Positions 30,982 to 40,944 of a DNA stretch of 64,000 nucleotides are shown piece by piece. Made by a program: the position numbers and the translations under genes. Where the stretch lies: assembly GCA_021205185.1 (NCBI GenBank), contig JAJPYB010000009.1:1-64000 (forward strand). The letters are read 5' to 3'. This stretch comes from Ruminococcus sp. Lineage in GTDB: Bacteria; Bacillota; Clostridia; Oscillospirales; Ruminococcaceae. The notes under the pieces are model-generated. The model ran no database searches. It saw only the letters and a program-made list of their open reading frames with translations, and was not told where the DNA came from. The stretch's first letter is position 1. Each line of letters begins with the position of its first letter.

Positions 30982-32949
30982 ATGGATAGATTTAAGCTCG
31001 TATCCGATTATAAATTGTCGGGCGATCAGCCGCAGGCGGTCGACGCCCTCGTGGAAGGAATTAACAAAGGCTACAAGGAGCAGACTTTGCTTGGAGTTAC
31101 AGGTTCAGGAAAGACCTTTACAATGGCAAACGTTATTGAAAGGGTTAATAAGCCTACTCTTGTTTTGGCGCACAATAAAATACTGGCGGCTCAGCTTTGC
31201 AGCGAGTTCAAGGAGTTTTTTCCCGACAACGCTGTTGAATATTTCGTTTCCTACTACGATTATTATCAGCCTGAAGCGTATATTCCAAGCACAGATGTGT
31301 ATATTGAGAAGGACGCATCTATTAACAATGAAATAGACAAGCTTCGTCACTCGGCTACCTCAGCGCTTGCTGAAAGGCGAGATGTTATAATTGTAGCGAG
31401 TGTGTCGTGTATATATTCGTTAGGCGACCCTGCTGAATACAAATCTATGGTGATTTCGTTACGACAGGGTATGGAAATTTCCCGTGACGAGCTTTTAAAA
31501 AGGCTCGTCAAGCTTCAATACGAGCGAAACGATATAGCCTTTGAACGAAACAGATTCAGAGTTCGTGGCGACGTAGTTGAAATTTATCCGGCAAGCTATA
31601 CTGACAAGGCTATCAGAGTTGAATTTTTTGGAGATGAAATTGACAGAATCAGCGAGATTGATATAATAACAGGCGAGCGGCTGACGGTTTTAAGTCACGC
31701 TGCAATTTTCCCTGCATCTCACTATATAGTAAGTCCTGACAAAATGTCGTCAGCTATTGAAGAAATAAGGCGGGAGCTTGACGAGCGGATAAAGTATTTT
31801 ACCGATAAGAATTTGCTTATCGAAGCTCAGAGAATAGCTCAGCGTACAAATTACGATATAGAAATGCTTCAGGAAATAGGCTTTTGCTCAGGAATTGAAA
31901 ACTACTCTCGTGTTTTAGCTGGAAGAAGTCCGGGTGCTGTTCCTTTTACGCTTTTAGACTTTTTTTCTGATGATTTTTTGCTGTTCGTGGACGAATCGCA
32001 CGTTTCAATTCCACAGGTCAGAGGAATGTACGCAGGTGACAGAGCAAGAAAAACAACTTTAATTGACTACGGATTCAGGTTGCCCTCCGCTGCTGATAAC
32101 AGACCGCTTAAATTCGACGAGTTTTATGAAAGATTAAATCAGATAGTCTTTGTGTCGGCAACTCCCGGTGATTTTGAAAGAGAAAAATCAAAGCAGATAG
32201 TAGAGCAGGTAATCAGACCTACTGGACTTTTAGACCCGCTTATTGACGTCAGACCAACTGAGGGACAGATTGACGACCTGTTGTTTGAAATAAACGAAAG
32301 GGTAGAACGCAACGAAAGAGTTTTGGTTACAACGCTTACAAAGAAGATGGCGGAGGACTTAACAGAATATTTTAAAGGCTGCAATATCAAGGTCAGATAT
32401 ATGCACCACGATATTGATTCAATCGAGCGAATGGAAATTATAAGGGATTTGCGATTAGGCGAATTTGACATTTTAGTCGGAATAAACCTGCTTCGTGAAG
32501 GACTTGATATTCCTGAGGTTTCGCTTGTTGCGATTTTAGACGCTGACAAGGAAGGCTTTTTGAGGTCTGAAAGCGCGCTTGTTCAGACGGTCGGACGAGC
32601 TGCCAGAAATGAAAACGGAAAGGTAATAATGTATGCTGATTCGGTTACTGGCTCTATGGAGCGAGCAATTACTGAAACCGAACGAAGACGAAGCATACAG
32701 ATGAAATTCAACGAGGAGCATGGAATAACTCCGAAAACTATTATAAAGGACGTTCGTGACGTTATTGAAATTTCCAGCAAGGAAGAGATTGAATATTCAG
32801 CAAGGCAGAAAAACAAGATGAGCAAGGCGGAGTCAGCGAAGCTTATTGAAAAGCTCACCCGACAGATGAAGGAAGCTGCTAAAATGCTTGAATTTGAACA
32901 CGCGGCATTCCTTCGTGATAAAATCGCAGAGCTAAAAGGCGAAAAATAA
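30982..32949 (+). CDS. uvrB: Excinuclease ABC subunit B
   Basis: UvrB verifies DNA damage and loads UvrC for nucleotide excision repair. It has 655 aa. Helicase-type motifs include Walker [15 protein letters not shown], the beta-hairpin region [25 protein letters not shown] at motif II and [37 protein letters not shown] and [17 protein letters not shown] are in the second RecA-like domain. The C-terminal UvrBC motif is at about residues 610-650 ([32 protein letters not shown]). The start [11 protein letters not shown] matches the family, although AAAGG is very close to that ATG. It shares the SOS-type promoter of radC. Confidence 0.97.
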   Translation: MDRFKLVSDYKLSGDQPQAVDALVEGINKGYKEQTLLGVTGSGKTFTMANVIERVNKPTLVLAHNKILAAQLCSEFKEFFPDNAVEYFVSYYDYYQPEAYIPSTDVYIEKDASINNEIDKLRHSATSALAERRDVIIVASVSCIYSLGDPAEYKSMVISLRQGMEISRDELLKRLVKLQYERNDIAFERNRFRVRGDVVEIYPASYTDKAIRVEFFGDEIDRISEIDIITGERLTVLSHAAIFPASHYIVSPDKMSSAIEEIRRELDERIKYFTDKNLLIEAQRIAQRTNYDIEMLQEIGFCSGIENYSRVLAGRSPGAVPFTLLDFFSDDFLLFVDESHVSIPQVRGMYAGDRARKTTLIDYGFRLPSAADNRPLKFDEFYERLNQIVFVSATPGDFEREKSKQIVEQVIRPTGLLDPLIDVRPTEGQIDDLLFEINERVERNERVLVTTLTKKMAEDLTEYFKGCNIKVRYMHHDIDSIERMEIIRDLRLGEFDILVGINLLREGLDIPEVSLVAILDADKEGFLRSESALVQTVGRAARNENGKVIMYADSVTGSMERAITETERRRSIQMKFNEEHGITPKTIIKDVRDVIEISSKEEIEYSARQKNKMSKAESAKLIEKLTRQMKEAAKMLEFEHAAFLRDKIAELKGEK

Positions 32950-32953
32950 CATC

Positions 32954-32982
32954 TTGACAAACAAACATTTGTTCGTTACAAT
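32954..32982 (+). promoter_or_regulatory. Consensus sigma-A promoter of DUF3795-uvrA
   Basis: TTGACA (32954-32959), 17 bases and TACAAT (32977-32982) form a near-consensus promoter with a LexA box inside the spacer. Confidence 0.88.
32962..32975 (-). promoter_or_regulatory. LexA box 1, between -35 and -10
   Basis: On the minus strand this reads CGAACAAATGTTTG, matching 13 of 14 positions of the Bacillus LexA consensus CGAACRNRYGTTYC. It fills the promoter spacer, an ideal repressor position. Confidence 0.82.
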
Positions 32983-32988
32983 ATTTCT

Positions 32989-33002
32989 GGAACGTATGTT
33001 TG
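32989..33002 (+). promoter_or_regulatory. LexA box 2, at the transcription start
   Basis: GGAACGTATGTTTG matches 12 of 14 positions of CGAACRNRYGTTYC and covers the predicted start of transcription, 27 bases downstream of box 1. Confidence 0.72.
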
Positions 33003-33028
33003 CAATAATCTAACTAGCAGGTGATAAA

Positions 33029-33484
33029 ATGGAATATGAAGAGTACATGATGATTTCAGACAAAACCGAAAAGGTTGAAAAAAGCATTGCGCCTTGCGGA
33101 CTGATCTGTGAGCTGTGCAGTGAAAGGAGTCATTGCAAGGGATGTAATTTCAGTAAAAAAGACGAGCTTGGATGCTGTTGTTATCAGCGTATGTGCTGTG
33201 ATAATAAGAAAATAAGCGGATGTTGGGAATGTCAAGATTTCCCTTGCGGAAAAGATATGCACGATGTTTCACAGCATGGAGTGAGGCTTGTTGCATTTGT
33301 AAGATATGCAAAGAGAATAGGTTTACATAGTCTTGCTGAATGCATTGTGAAAAACGAAGAAAAGGGAATTTTATATCAGAGTGATCCAGTGAATTACACA
33401 GGAGATTATGACGGACTTAACACAGAAGATGAAGTTATAGAACTTTTAATGAAAGGGAATTTGAAAGAAGATGCAAAGCAATAA
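33029..33484 (+). CDS. DUF3795 cysteine-rich protein, coupled to uvrA
   Basis: This 151-residue protein has thirteen cysteines, nearly all within residues about 23-75: [41 protein letters not shown]. That is the DUF3795 pattern, which looks metal- or cluster-binding. The function of the family is unknown. The C-terminal part ([15 protein letters not shown]) is helical. A GCAGGTGA site precedes the ATG. Its last 14 bases overlap the start of uvrA, so translation is probably coupled. The promoter has two LexA-box-like palindromes, making it a candidate SOS gene. Confidence 0.85.
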   Translation: MEYEEYMMISDKTEKVEKSIAPCGLICELCSERSHCKGCNFSKKDELGCCCYQRMCCDNKKISGCWECQDFPCGKDMHDVSQHGVRLVAFVRYAKRIGLHSLAECIVKNEEKGILYQSDPVNYTGDYDGLNTEDEVIELLMKGNLKEDAKQ

Positions 33485-36305
33485 AATAGTAATTAAAGGC
33501 GCAAGGGAGCATAATCTTAAAAACGTCAATTTAACGCTTCCGAGGGATAAGCTTATTGTAATGACAGGACTTTCAGGTTCAGGAAAATCCTCTCTTGCGT
33601 TTGATACTATATATGCAGACGGACAGCGTAGATATATGGAGTCGCTATCCTCTTATGCGAGAATGTTTTTGGGTCAGATGGAAAAGCCTGACGTTGATTC
33701 CATTGAAGGACTTTCTCCGGCAATTTCAATTGACCAGAAGACTACCTCCAAAAACCCTCGTTCAACCGTTGGAACTGTAACCGAGATTTACGACTATCTT
33801 CGACTTTTGTATGCAAGAATAGGCGTTCCTCATTGTCCTGTTTGTGGAAAGGAAATCAAGCAGCAGACGATAGATCAGATTGTCGATAAGATTTGCGAAC
33901 TGCCGCAGGGAACTAAAATTCAGCTATTAGCGCCAGTTGTCAGAGGGCGAAAGGGCGAGCATCAGAAGGAATTTGAAAAGGCCAGAAAGGCAGGCTACGT
34001 AAGAGTTCGGGTTGACGGAATTATTTACGATTTGTCGGAGAAAATAACTCTTGAGAAGAATAAAAAGCATAGCATTGAGGTTGTAGTCGACCGTCTTGTC
34101 GTAAAGGAAGGCATAAAGAGCCGCTTAACCGATAGTATTGAAACAATTTCTCATATAACTGGAGGACTCGTTTTGTGTAATGTAATCGACGGCGAGGATG
34201 TTTTATTTTCACAAAATTATTCCTGCCCTGACCACGATTTTTCAATGAGCGAGCTTACACCCCGAATGTTTTCTTTTAACAATCCATACGGCGCCTGCGA
34301 GCATTGTACAGGACTTGGAGTTTTTCAGGTTATAGATCCCGACCTTATTCTGCCAAATAAGGAGCTTTCAATTTTACAAGGCGGTATAAAGGCTAACGGC
34401 TGGAACTCTCTTGCAGAGGATTCGTTTGCTATGACTTATTTCCGTGCGCTTAATAAGCAATATGGGATACCGCTTGACAAGCCGATAAAAGACCTGTCTG
34501 CTGAGCATATTGATATTTTACTGTACGGTACAAAGGGTGAGAAGTTAAAGCTTACAAGAACCTCTAAAAGCGGTTGGAGCGGCACCTTTGAAGCTGAGTT
34601 TGAGGGAATTATAAACTCGCTTGAAAGACGTTACAGAGAGGGTACCAGCGAGTATACGAAAAAGGATATTGAGCAATGTATGTCCGAAAAACCTTGTCCT
34701 GTTTGTCACGGAGACAGGCTTAAAAAGGAAATTCTGGCTGTAACTGTAGGGGGTATGAACATTTCCGACCTTTGTAAGCTAAGCGTAGTTGAAGCTCTTG
34801 ACTTTTTTGAAAATTTAAGCGACAAGCTTGACAGCCGAGAGCTTATGATTGGCGAGCGAATTATCAAAGAGATAAAAGAACGTTTAGGCTTTTTAAAGAG
34901 TGTCGGACTTGAATACCTGACTCTTTCTCGCTCAAGCGGTACGCTCTCTGGCGGAGAAAGTCAAAGAATACGTCTTGCAACTCAGATAGGCTCGTATCTT
35001 ATGGGAGTTTTGTATATTCTGGACGAGCCGTCAATCGGACTTCATCAGAGGGATAACGACAAGCTTATTGCAACGCTCAAACAGCTTAGGGATTTAGGAA
35101 ACACACTTATAGTAGTTGAGCACGACGAGGACACTATGAGAAACGCAGACTATATAGTTGATGTTGGACCGGGAGCTGGCATTCACGGCGGTGAAATAGT
35201 GTGTGCTGGAAGTATAGAAGACATTATGAACTGTGAGAGGTCAATCACAGGTCAGTATCTTTCCGGCAAAAAGAAAATCCCTGTGCCAGGTACCAGACGA
35301 AAGCCGAATGGGAATTATTTAGAGGTAATTGGCGCTTGCCAGAATAATCTCAAGAACATAAATGTCAAAATTCCACTCGGAGTATTTACCTGCATTACTG
35401 GTGTTTCAGGTTCAGGTAAATCCTCGCTTATTAACGAAATTGTTTACAAGGAGCTAGCAGGCAAGCTTAATAAGGCGAAAATCAGACCTGGCAAATTTAA
35501 AAAGATGCTTGGAATTGAGCATTTAGACAAGGTTGTAAATATTGATCAATCGCCAATCGGCAGAACTCCACGTTCTAATCCTGCAACCTATACCGGCGTC
35601 TTTACAGATATTCGTGAGCTTTTTGCTTCGACAAACGACGCTAAAATCAAAGGATATAATGCAGGACGCTTTTCCTTTAATATCAAGGGCGGCAGGTGCG
35701 AAGCCTGTGAGGGCGACGGCATTTTAAAGATAGAAATGCATTTTTTGCCTGATATTTACGTTCCCTGCGAGGTTTGTAAGGGTAAGCGTTATAACAGAGA
35801 AACACTTGAGGTGCTTTACAAGGGCAAGAGCATTCACGACGTTCTTGAAATGACAGTAGAGGAAGGCTGTGAGTTTTTCAAAAATCTGCCGAAAATTTCA
35901 AGAAAGCTACAAACGTTGTTTGATGTAGGACTAGGATATATTAAAATAGGTCAGCCTGCAACAACCCTTTCAGGCGGTGAAGCTCAGCGTGTAAAGCTTG
36001 CAACCGAGCTGTCAAAAAGACCTACCGGCAAGACAATTTATATTCTTGACGAGCCTACAACAGGACTACACACAGCCGATGTGCATTTGCTGATTGACGT
36101 TATTCAAAAGCTTGCAGACGGCGGAAATACGGTGCTTGTAATCGAGCATAATCTTGACGTTATCAAGACTGCCGACTATATTATAGATATGGGTCCTGAG
36201 GGTGGAAACGGCGGCGGCGAGGTAGTTGTCAGCGGTACTCCTGAGGAGGTTGCAGGGTGTGATAAATCATATACTGGACAATATTTAAAAAATGTGTTAG
36301 AATAG
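33471..36305 (+). CDS. uvrA: Excinuclease ABC subunit A
   Basis: UvrA is the damage-sensing ABC ATPase of nucleotide excision repair. It has 944 aa. The first P-loop is [35 protein letters not shown] (about residue 31) and the second is [20 protein letters not shown] (about residue 640). The zinc-binding pairs are CPVCGKE, CEHC/CPVC and [33 protein letters not shown]. Both signature motifs, [19 protein letters not shown] and [21 protein letters not shown], are present. It overlaps the DUF3795 gene by 14 bases and shares its SOS-type promoter. uvrC is not in the window. Confidence 0.98.
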   Translation: MQSNKIVIKGAREHNLKNVNLTLPRDKLIVMTGLSGSGKSSLAFDTIYADGQRRYMESLSSYARMFLGQMEKPDVDSIEGLSPAISIDQKTTSKNPRSTVGTVTEIYDYLRLLYARIGVPHCPVCGKEIKQQTIDQIVDKICELPQGTKIQLLAPVVRGRKGEHQKEFEKARKAGYVRVRVDGIIYDLSEKITLEKNKKHSIEVVVDRLVVKEGIKSRLTDSIETISHITGGLVLCNVIDGEDVLFSQNYSCPDHDFSMSELTPRMFSFNNPYGACEHCTGLGVFQVIDPDLILPNKELSILQGGIKANGWNSLAEDSFAMTYFRALNKQYGIPLDKPIKDLSAEHIDILLYGTKGEKLKLTRTSKSGWSGTFEAEFEGIINSLERRYREGTSEYTKKDIEQCMSEKPCPVCHGDRLKKEILAVTVGGMNISDLCKLSVVEALDFFENLSDKLDSRELMIGERIIKEIKERLGFLKSVGLEYLTLSRSSGTLSGGESQRIRLATQIGSYLMGVLYILDEPSIGLHQRDNDKLIATLKQLRDLGNTLIVVEHDEDTMRNADYIVDVGPGAGIHGGEIVCAGSIEDIMNCERSITGQYLSGKKKIPVPGTRRKPNGNYLEVIGACQNNLKNINVKIPLGVFTCITGVSGSGKSSLINEIVYKELAGKLNKAKIRPGKFKKMLGIEHLDKVVNIDQSPIGRTPRSNPATYTGVFTDIRELFASTNDAKIKGYNAGRFSFNIKGGRCEACEGDGILKIEMHFLPDIYVPCEVCKGKRYNRETLEVLYKGKSIHDVLEMTVEEGCEFFKNLPKISRKLQTLFDVGLGYIKIGQPATTLSGGEAQRVKLATELSKRPTGKTIYILDEPTTGLHTADVHLLIDVIQKLADGGNTVLVIEHNLDVIKTADYIIDMGPEGGNGGGEVVVSGTPEEVAGCDKSYTGQYLKNVLE

Positions 36306-36335
36306 GATATAGCCTTTAGCTAAGGAGGCACTTTT

Positions 36336-36905
36336 GTGAAGAACTTAAGCTTTAAAGTTTCCCTCGGCGGAATTATTGCAGCTCTGTCGGTAGTTTTTAT
36401 GTTTATGACAGCGCTGCTGCCGATATTTGTATATGTTATTCCTGCGTTGTGCGGAGCTATGCTTTTGGTTATCGCTGTTGAAATCAGCAGCTCATGGGCG
36501 TATCTCACTTATGCAGTTGTAAGCTTTCTGTCCTTGCTTTTTGTGCCTGACAAGGAAGCAGTACTTTTATATGTTCTTTTAATGGGCTTTTACCCGATTT
36601 TAAAGCTGAGACTTGACAGGATTAAACCTGCTGTTTTTTCGTTTTTAGTCAAGCTTATAGTTTACAATGTTTTGATAGTAGCGTACTACAATCTTACTAT
36701 CAGAATAATTTCTTCATCAACACTCCAGGACGATATGGGTGATTTCGGCAGATACGGAGTGTACATCTTTTGGGGACTGACAAATATAGTTTTTGTCATT
36801 TACGACGTAGCAATCAAACATATTATGACCTTGTATCTGGAATGGATACGCAAAAAGATACTAACATTTTCAGTAAAAAAAGGTGACGGTAAGAATGGGA
36901 AGTAA
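36336..36905 (+). CDS. Integral membrane protein, possibly ECF S-component-like
   Basis: This 189-residue protein has about five membrane helices (roughly residues 8-30, 33-60, 72-90, 98-120 and 140-165). The beginning KVSLGGIIAALSVVFMFMTALLPIF resembles the first helix of ECF-transporter substrate-binding subunits, but no energising ABC or T subunits are near. I could not assign a substrate. The start is a GTG with TAAGGAGG 7 bases upstream. The C-terminus is basic (KKGDGKNGK). It overlaps the next membrane-protein gene by 11 bases, so the two are probably coupled. Confidence 0.6.
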   Translation: MKNLSFKVSLGGIIAALSVVFMFMTALLPIFVYVIPALCGAMLLVIAVEISSSWAYLTYAVVSFLSLLFVPDKEAVLLYVLLMGFYPILKLRLDRIKPAVFSFLVKLIVYNVLIVAYYNLTIRIISSSTLQDDMGDFGRYGVYIFWGLTNIVFVIYDVAIKHIMTLYLEWIRKKILTFSVKKGDGKNGK

Positions 36906-37932
36906 TGATATACGAACGAAAAATGAAAAGCTGAAATTGATAACCAGGGGTATTATTTTAGGCATTATGATAGTGCTAATGGTTGTGGCAACTATAGCGC
37001 TTATTCCTGTCATTTCAATTTTAAAGACAGACGAAGGCTCCGAAAAGCTGTTAAGCTTTATAGAGGCGAGGGGAGTTTTAGCACCGGTAATTTTTATGGG
37101 ATTGCAGGCCTTACAGGTTATAATTCCGCTTATACCGCCAATTCAGATTGTCGGCGGAATACTTTTCGGACCGATTATGGGTTCAATTTATTCCTGCATC
37201 GGAATTTATGTTGGTATGAGCATAGTTTTTTGCATTGTTAGAATTTTCGGCTATCCAATAGTTGAAGCGTTGATAAGCGGTAAGGACTTGAAAAAGTTTA
37301 AATTTCTGGCTGACTCGTCAAAGGTTGAAATAATATTTTTTATTCTTTATTTTATACCAGGAATGCCAAAGGATACTCTTTCATTTGTAGCGCCGCTGAC
37401 AAGCGTTCGTCCGAAGCATTATTTTATGTATGTCCTTCCTGCAAGATTTCCGCTAATGATTTTAGCGGCTGTATTCGGCTCAGCTGTAAGAAGTCAAAGC
37501 TATACCTTCGCGGTTATCTTGTGCATAATTATGATTGACCTTGCAATAATTGGCGTTTTGTTCAGAGATAAAATTCTCTCAGCGATTCAAAAGCAAAAGC
37601 CTGAGGAAAACATAGCGAAAAGCAAAAAGGCAATAAACTCAATGTACAAAACAGGCATAGGGATGAACTTCGCATCTGCTGTGTTATTGTGCGTTTTGCT
37701 TGTGCTTTCTTCAACTGACACCTTTTCACTCGGCAGGAAAGGCTTTTTGGCTGACGGAAGCTTTAGCTCTTTTGAAAATGTGTTTTACTTTTTGGTAAAT
37801 TACGGCGAATATTTTATGGCGTCACTTATACTTGTTGGAACTGTCTCTGTTACCTCGGCGTATATAAGGAATCGCAATTTAGCTCGAAGATTAAGCGCTG
37901 CTTCCGATGATGTAAAAGCGCCTGAAAAGTGA
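36895..37932 (+). CDS. TVP38/TMEM64 (VTT-domain) membrane protein
   Basis: This 345-residue polytopic membrane protein has the VTT (SNARE-associated/DedA-like) domain, about residues 60-220. Motifs are PPIQIVGGILFGPIMGSIYSCIGIYVGMSI and FILYFIPGMPKDTLSFVAPLT, with the re-entrant loops expected of the fold. Members are lipid scramblase-like or of unknown transport role. The tail after residue 220 adds two more helices (about 245-270 and 290-315), beyond the usual bacterial length. The ATG at 36895 is preferred. The GTG at 36883 is the alternative. Confidence 0.85.
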   Translation: MGSNDIRTKNEKLKLITRGIILGIMIVLMVVATIALIPVISILKTDEGSEKLLSFIEARGVLAPVIFMGLQALQVIIPLIPPIQIVGGILFGPIMGSIYSCIGIYVGMSIVFCIVRIFGYPIVEALISGKDLKKFKFLADSSKVEIIFFILYFIPGMPKDTLSFVAPLTSVRPKHYFMYVLPARFPLMILAAVFGSAVRSQSYTFAVILCIIMIDLAIIGVLFRDKILSAIQKQKPEENIAKSKKAINSMYKTGIGMNFASAVLLCVLLVLSSTDTFSLGRKGFLADGSFSSFENVFYFLVNYGEYFMASLILVGTVSVTSAYIRNRNLARRLSAASDDVKAPEK

Positions 37933-38042
37933 CAGAAATTGACGGGAAAAATTTTTTCACATTTTCGATTTTTTTGAAAAAAGCCCTTGACAAATCATTT
38001 TCGGTATGATAAACTATAATACGTTGTCAAGAGCAAAGCCTT

Positions 38043-38116
38043 GCGGGTGTAGTTCAATGGTAGAATCCCAGCCTTCCAAGCTGGTCGTGTGGGTTCGATT
38101 CCCATCACCCGCTCCA
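38043..38116 (+). tRNA. tRNA-Gly (TCC)
   Basis: The cloverleaf is GCGGGTG acceptor with CACCCGC, the anticodon arm CCAGC-CTTCCAA-GCTGG, and the T arm GTGGGTTCGATTCCCAT. The anticodon is TCC and CCA is encoded. It is the first of three clustered tRNAs. A TATAAT at 38015-38020 is a possible -10, though the TTGACA before it at 37987 is too far away at 22 bases. Confidence 0.97.
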
Positions 38117-38156
38117 TGCACCATATTGGTGCAATTTTTTTGTAAACTACTCATCT

Positions 38157-38233
<77 letters not shown>

Positions 38234-38238
38234 GGTAT

Positions 38239-38316
38239 GGTGGATATAGCGTAGTTGGTTAACGCGTCAGTTTGTGGCACTGAAGACCGTGGGTTCGAAT
38301 CCCACTATCCACCCCA
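38239..38316 (+). tRNA. tRNA-His (GTG)
   Basis: The acceptor GTGGATA pairs with TATCCAC and carries the extra G-1 at 38239 opposite the discriminator C, the hallmark of tRNA-His. The anticodon arm is TCAGT-TTGTGGC-ACTGA with anticodon GTG, and CCA is encoded. Confidence 0.97.
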
Positions 38317-38375
38317 GATACAGCCGTCTTTGGTTTGTGCCATTGACGGCTCTTTTCTTAAAATCCGGAGGGCGT

Positions 38376-39239
38376 ATGGAAAACCTTTCAAATATCGGCG
38401 TTATCAAAGATTTAATGAAGCGTTACGGCTTTAGTTTTTCAAAGGGACTGGGACAAAACTTTCTGATAAACCCCACAGTTTGTCCAAAAATTGCTGAAAT
38501 GGGAAACGCTAAAGAAGGCTTTGGCATAATTGAAATAGGTACAGGCTTTGGCGTTTTGACCTGTGAGCTTGCCAAAAGAGCTGATAAGGTTGTAGCTGTT
38601 GAAATTGACAGTCGTCTTATTCCTGTACTTTCTGAAACGCTCGCTGAATTTGACAACGTAAAGGTAATAAACGACGATATATTAAAGATTGATTTAGCGT
38701 CGCTTATCAAGCAGGAATTTAATGGACTGGATGTTGCCGTTTGCGCTAATCTTCCGTATTATTTAACCTCGCCTATTATAATGTCGCTTCTCGAGCTTAG
38801 ACTCCCTATAAAGACGATTACTGTAATGGTACAAAAGGAAGCAGGCGTTCGCCTTTGCGCTCCGTTGGGTACAAGAGATACAGGAGCTATAACTGTTGCA
38901 ATAAACTATTACGCCAAGGCAAGACGCTTGTTTGACGTAAAAAGGGGAAGCTTTATGCCCCCGCCAAACGTCGATAGCTGTGTTATTCAGCTTGAAGTCA
39001 GGGACGCTCCGCCGAAGGTAAGCGACGAAAAATTCTTTTTTGAAACTGTTAAAGCTGCCTTTTCTCAAAGGAGAAAAACGCTTGTAAATTCCTTGTCCTC
39101 GTACTTTAGCTTGAGCAAGGATAAAGTCATTACTGTTGTTAAAAGCGTCGGACTAAAAGAAACCGTTCGCCCGGAGCAGCTGCAGTTGGATGACTTTATC
39201 TCATTAGCAGAAGCTTTAAAATCAGCATATGATTTTTAA
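38376..39239 (+). CDS. rsmA: 16S rRNA dimethyladenosine transferase (KsgA/RsmA)
   Basis: RsmA dimethylates two adjacent adenines in the 3' hairpin of 16S rRNA. It has 287 aa. The N-terminal GLGQNFLINPTVC, SAM motif EIGTGFGVLTCELA and catalytic NLPYYLTSPIIMSL are complete. The C-terminal domain includes RRKTLVNSL. The start is ATG 38376 behind CCGGAGGG; the track start 38274 runs through tRNA-His and is wrong. It lies 60 bases after the tRNA cluster. Confidence 0.96.
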   Translation: MENLSNIGVIKDLMKRYGFSFSKGLGQNFLINPTVCPKIAEMGNAKEGFGIIEIGTGFGVLTCELAKRADKVVAVEIDSRLIPVLSETLAEFDNVKVINDDILKIDLASLIKQEFNGLDVAVCANLPYYLTSPIIMSLLELRLPIKTITVMVQKEAGVRLCAPLGTRDTGAITVAINYYAKARRLFDVKRGSFMPPPNVDSCVIQLEVRDAPPKVSDEKFFFETVKAAFSQRRKTLVNSLSSYFSLSKDKVITVVKSVGLKETVRPEQLQLDDFISLAEALKSAYDF

Positions 39240-39336
39240 TATGACTCACCCTCAAATTAGTGTGCGTGATTGAAATACAGTTGTTTTTGAACAAAAAGCA
39301 GCAATGTATTTCTTGGCAATTTGTACTTTATTACGG

Positions 39337-39366
39337 TTGACGAAGGCCGCAATTGTTTTGTATAAT
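39337..39366 (+). promoter_or_regulatory. Sigma-A promoter of aspartate kinase
   Basis: TTGACG (39337-39342), 18 bases and TATAAT (39361-39366) precede the gene by 63 bases. No lysine riboswitch (L-box) is visible in the 190-base gap, which is too short for one. Confidence 0.7.
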
Positions 39367-39429
39367 ATATGATATGCGTTACCGTTTATGGAAACGATAT
39401 TGAATTATTAGAAGGGGATGGCACTTTAA

Positions 39430-40749
39430 ATGATTAAGGTGGTAAAATTCGGCGGAAGCTCGCTTGCTGACGCTTGTCAATTTAAGAAGGTTTACGACAT
39501 TATCAAATCTGAGAGTGAGAGAAGGTACGTAGTTCCTTCGGCGCCGGGAAAAAGATTCAAGGACGACATAAAGGTTACAGATATGCTCTACGATTGCTAT
39601 GCAAAGGTTTCAAAGGGAGCAGATTTTGCCGAAACGTTTAAGCCGATAAAGGAACGATACAATCAGATTATAGATGATCTCAAGCTCGATTTATCACTTG
39701 AGGATGAGTTTTCAAAGATTAAAACCTGCTTTGAAGCAAGAGCAGGCAGAGATTACGCCGCTTCAAGAGGAGAGTATTTAAACGGTATAGTCCTTGCGAA
39801 TTATTTAGGCTTTGAGTTTGTTGACGCAGCTGATGTTATTTTCTTTACGGAAAACGGCTCTTATGACAGTCAAACGACAATGGATAAGCTTTCTAAAAGG
39901 CTGGAGGGTGTGGAATACGCAGTAATTCCTGGCTTTTACGGTTCAACTCCAAACGACACTATCAAGACCTTTTCAAGAGGCGGTTCTGATATAACTGGCT
40001 CTATTGTAGCTTCTGCCGTAAGCGCAGATATGTATGAAAACTGGACCGACGTTTCAGGCTTTTTAATTGCAGACCCTAGAATTATTGAGGATCCTCGTCC
40101 GATTACAGCTATTACATACAAGGAGCTCAGAGAGCTTTCTTATATGGGCGCAGGAGTTTTACACGAGGACGCAATTTTTCCTGTAAGAAAAGCTGGAATA
40201 CCAATAAATATCCGCAATACAAATTCCCCTGAGGACGCAGGAACAATGATTGTTGAGTCGACCTCGCAAAAGCCGGAGTTTACAATTACCGGAATTGCTG
40301 GAAAGACAGGCTTTGCAGTCGTAAACATTGAAAAGGATCTTATGAACTCAGAGCTTGGCTTTGGAAGAAGAGTGCTTGAGGTCTTTGAGAAGAACGGAAT
40401 TTCCTTTGAGCATATGCCTTCTGGAATTGACACAATGAGCGTAATAGTTCATCTTGAGGAATTTGCAAAGAAGGAGCAGGAAATTATAGCAGGACTGCAC
40501 AGAAATGTTCAACCAGATTCTGTTGAAATCGAATCCGACCTTGCGCTGATTGCTGTTGTAGGTCGTGGAATGAAGTCAAACAGAGGTACTGCCGGCAGAA
40601 TTTTTGCTGCTTTAGCGCATAGTCATGTGAATGTAAAAATGATAGATCAGGGCTCAAGCGAGCTTAATATTATCATCGGCGTTCAGGAGGATGACTTTGC
40701 AAAGGCGACTAAAGCTATCTACGATATTTTTGTTACTCACAGGCTGTAA
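39430..40749 (+). CDS. Aspartate kinase
   Basis: This is the first step of lysine, threonine and methionine synthesis: ATP-dependent phosphorylation of aspartate. It has 439 aa. The N-terminal kinase domain begins MIKVVKFGGSSLAD, and the ATP/aspartate motif SRGGSDITGSIVASA is near residue 190. Two ACT-type regulatory domains follow, one from about residue 290 (FTITGIAGKTGFAVVNI) and one from about 365 (SDLALIAVVGRGMKSNRGTAGRIFAALAHSHVNVKMIDQGSSELNIIIGV). End-product inhibition is therefore likely. It stands alone with its own promoter. Confidence 0.94.
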   Translation: MIKVVKFGGSSLADACQFKKVYDIIKSESERRYVVPSAPGKRFKDDIKVTDMLYDCYAKVSKGADFAETFKPIKERYNQIIDDLKLDLSLEDEFSKIKTCFEARAGRDYAASRGEYLNGIVLANYLGFEFVDAADVIFFTENGSYDSQTTMDKLSKRLEGVEYAVIPGFYGSTPNDTIKTFSRGGSDITGSIVASAVSADMYENWTDVSGFLIADPRIIEDPRPITAITYKELRELSYMGAGVLHEDAIFPVRKAGIPINIRNTNSPEDAGTMIVESTSQKPEFTITGIAGKTGFAVVNIEKDLMNSELGFGRRVLEVFEKNGISFEHMPSGIDTMSVIVHLEEFAKKEQEIIAGLHRNVQPDSVEIESDLALIAVVGRGMKSNRGTAGRIFAALAHSHVNVKMIDQGSSELNIIIGVQEDDFAKATKAIYDIFVTHRL

Positions 40750-40769
40750 TAAAAAATTTCGCAAAACGC

Positions 40770-40798
40770 TTGACAAGACAGAAATTGTCTGATATAAT
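40770..40798 (+). promoter_or_regulatory. Consensus promoter of infC-rpmI-rplT
   Basis: TTGACA (40770-40775), a 17-base spacer and TATAAT (40793-40798) form a full-consensus sigma-A promoter. Confidence 0.92.
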
Positions 40799-40805
40799 AA
40801 CCTAG

Positions 40806-40923
40806 TAAAAATAAAGCAGAACTCCGTTCTCACCTTCAGCAAGTTAAGCAAAAAGGTTAATACAGTATTTAGCGGCATAAAGCCGATATTGTATGAGCGC
40901 GGAAATATCTGCGCTCTTTTTTG
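40806..40923 (+). ncRNA. Probable L20-type leader of infC operon
   Basis: About 140 bases of untranslated RNA precede infC. It contains CTCACCTTCAGCAAGTTAAGC, then an AGCGGCATAAAGCCG stem and the terminator at 40895. The position and terminator match the ribosomal protein L20 leader that lets L20 end transcription of its own operon in Firmicutes. Structure similarity was not computed. Confidence 0.6.
40895..40923 (+). terminator. Leader terminator before infC
   Basis: GAGCGCGGA pairs with TCTGCGCTC around AATA, followed by seven T residues. It lies 22 bases before the infC start codon. Confidence 0.88.
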
Positions 40924-40944
40924 ATATTTTGGAGGTGCGTAAAC

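Noticed and set aside
37987-38020. TTGACA and TATAAT before the tRNA cluster as one promoter
   Set aside because: The spacer is 22 bases, too long for sigma-A. The -10 alone may be used with a poor -35.
39240-39429. Possible lysine riboswitch before aspartate kinase
   Set aside because: The gap is too short for an L-box and shows none of its conserved segments; only a promoter is visible.
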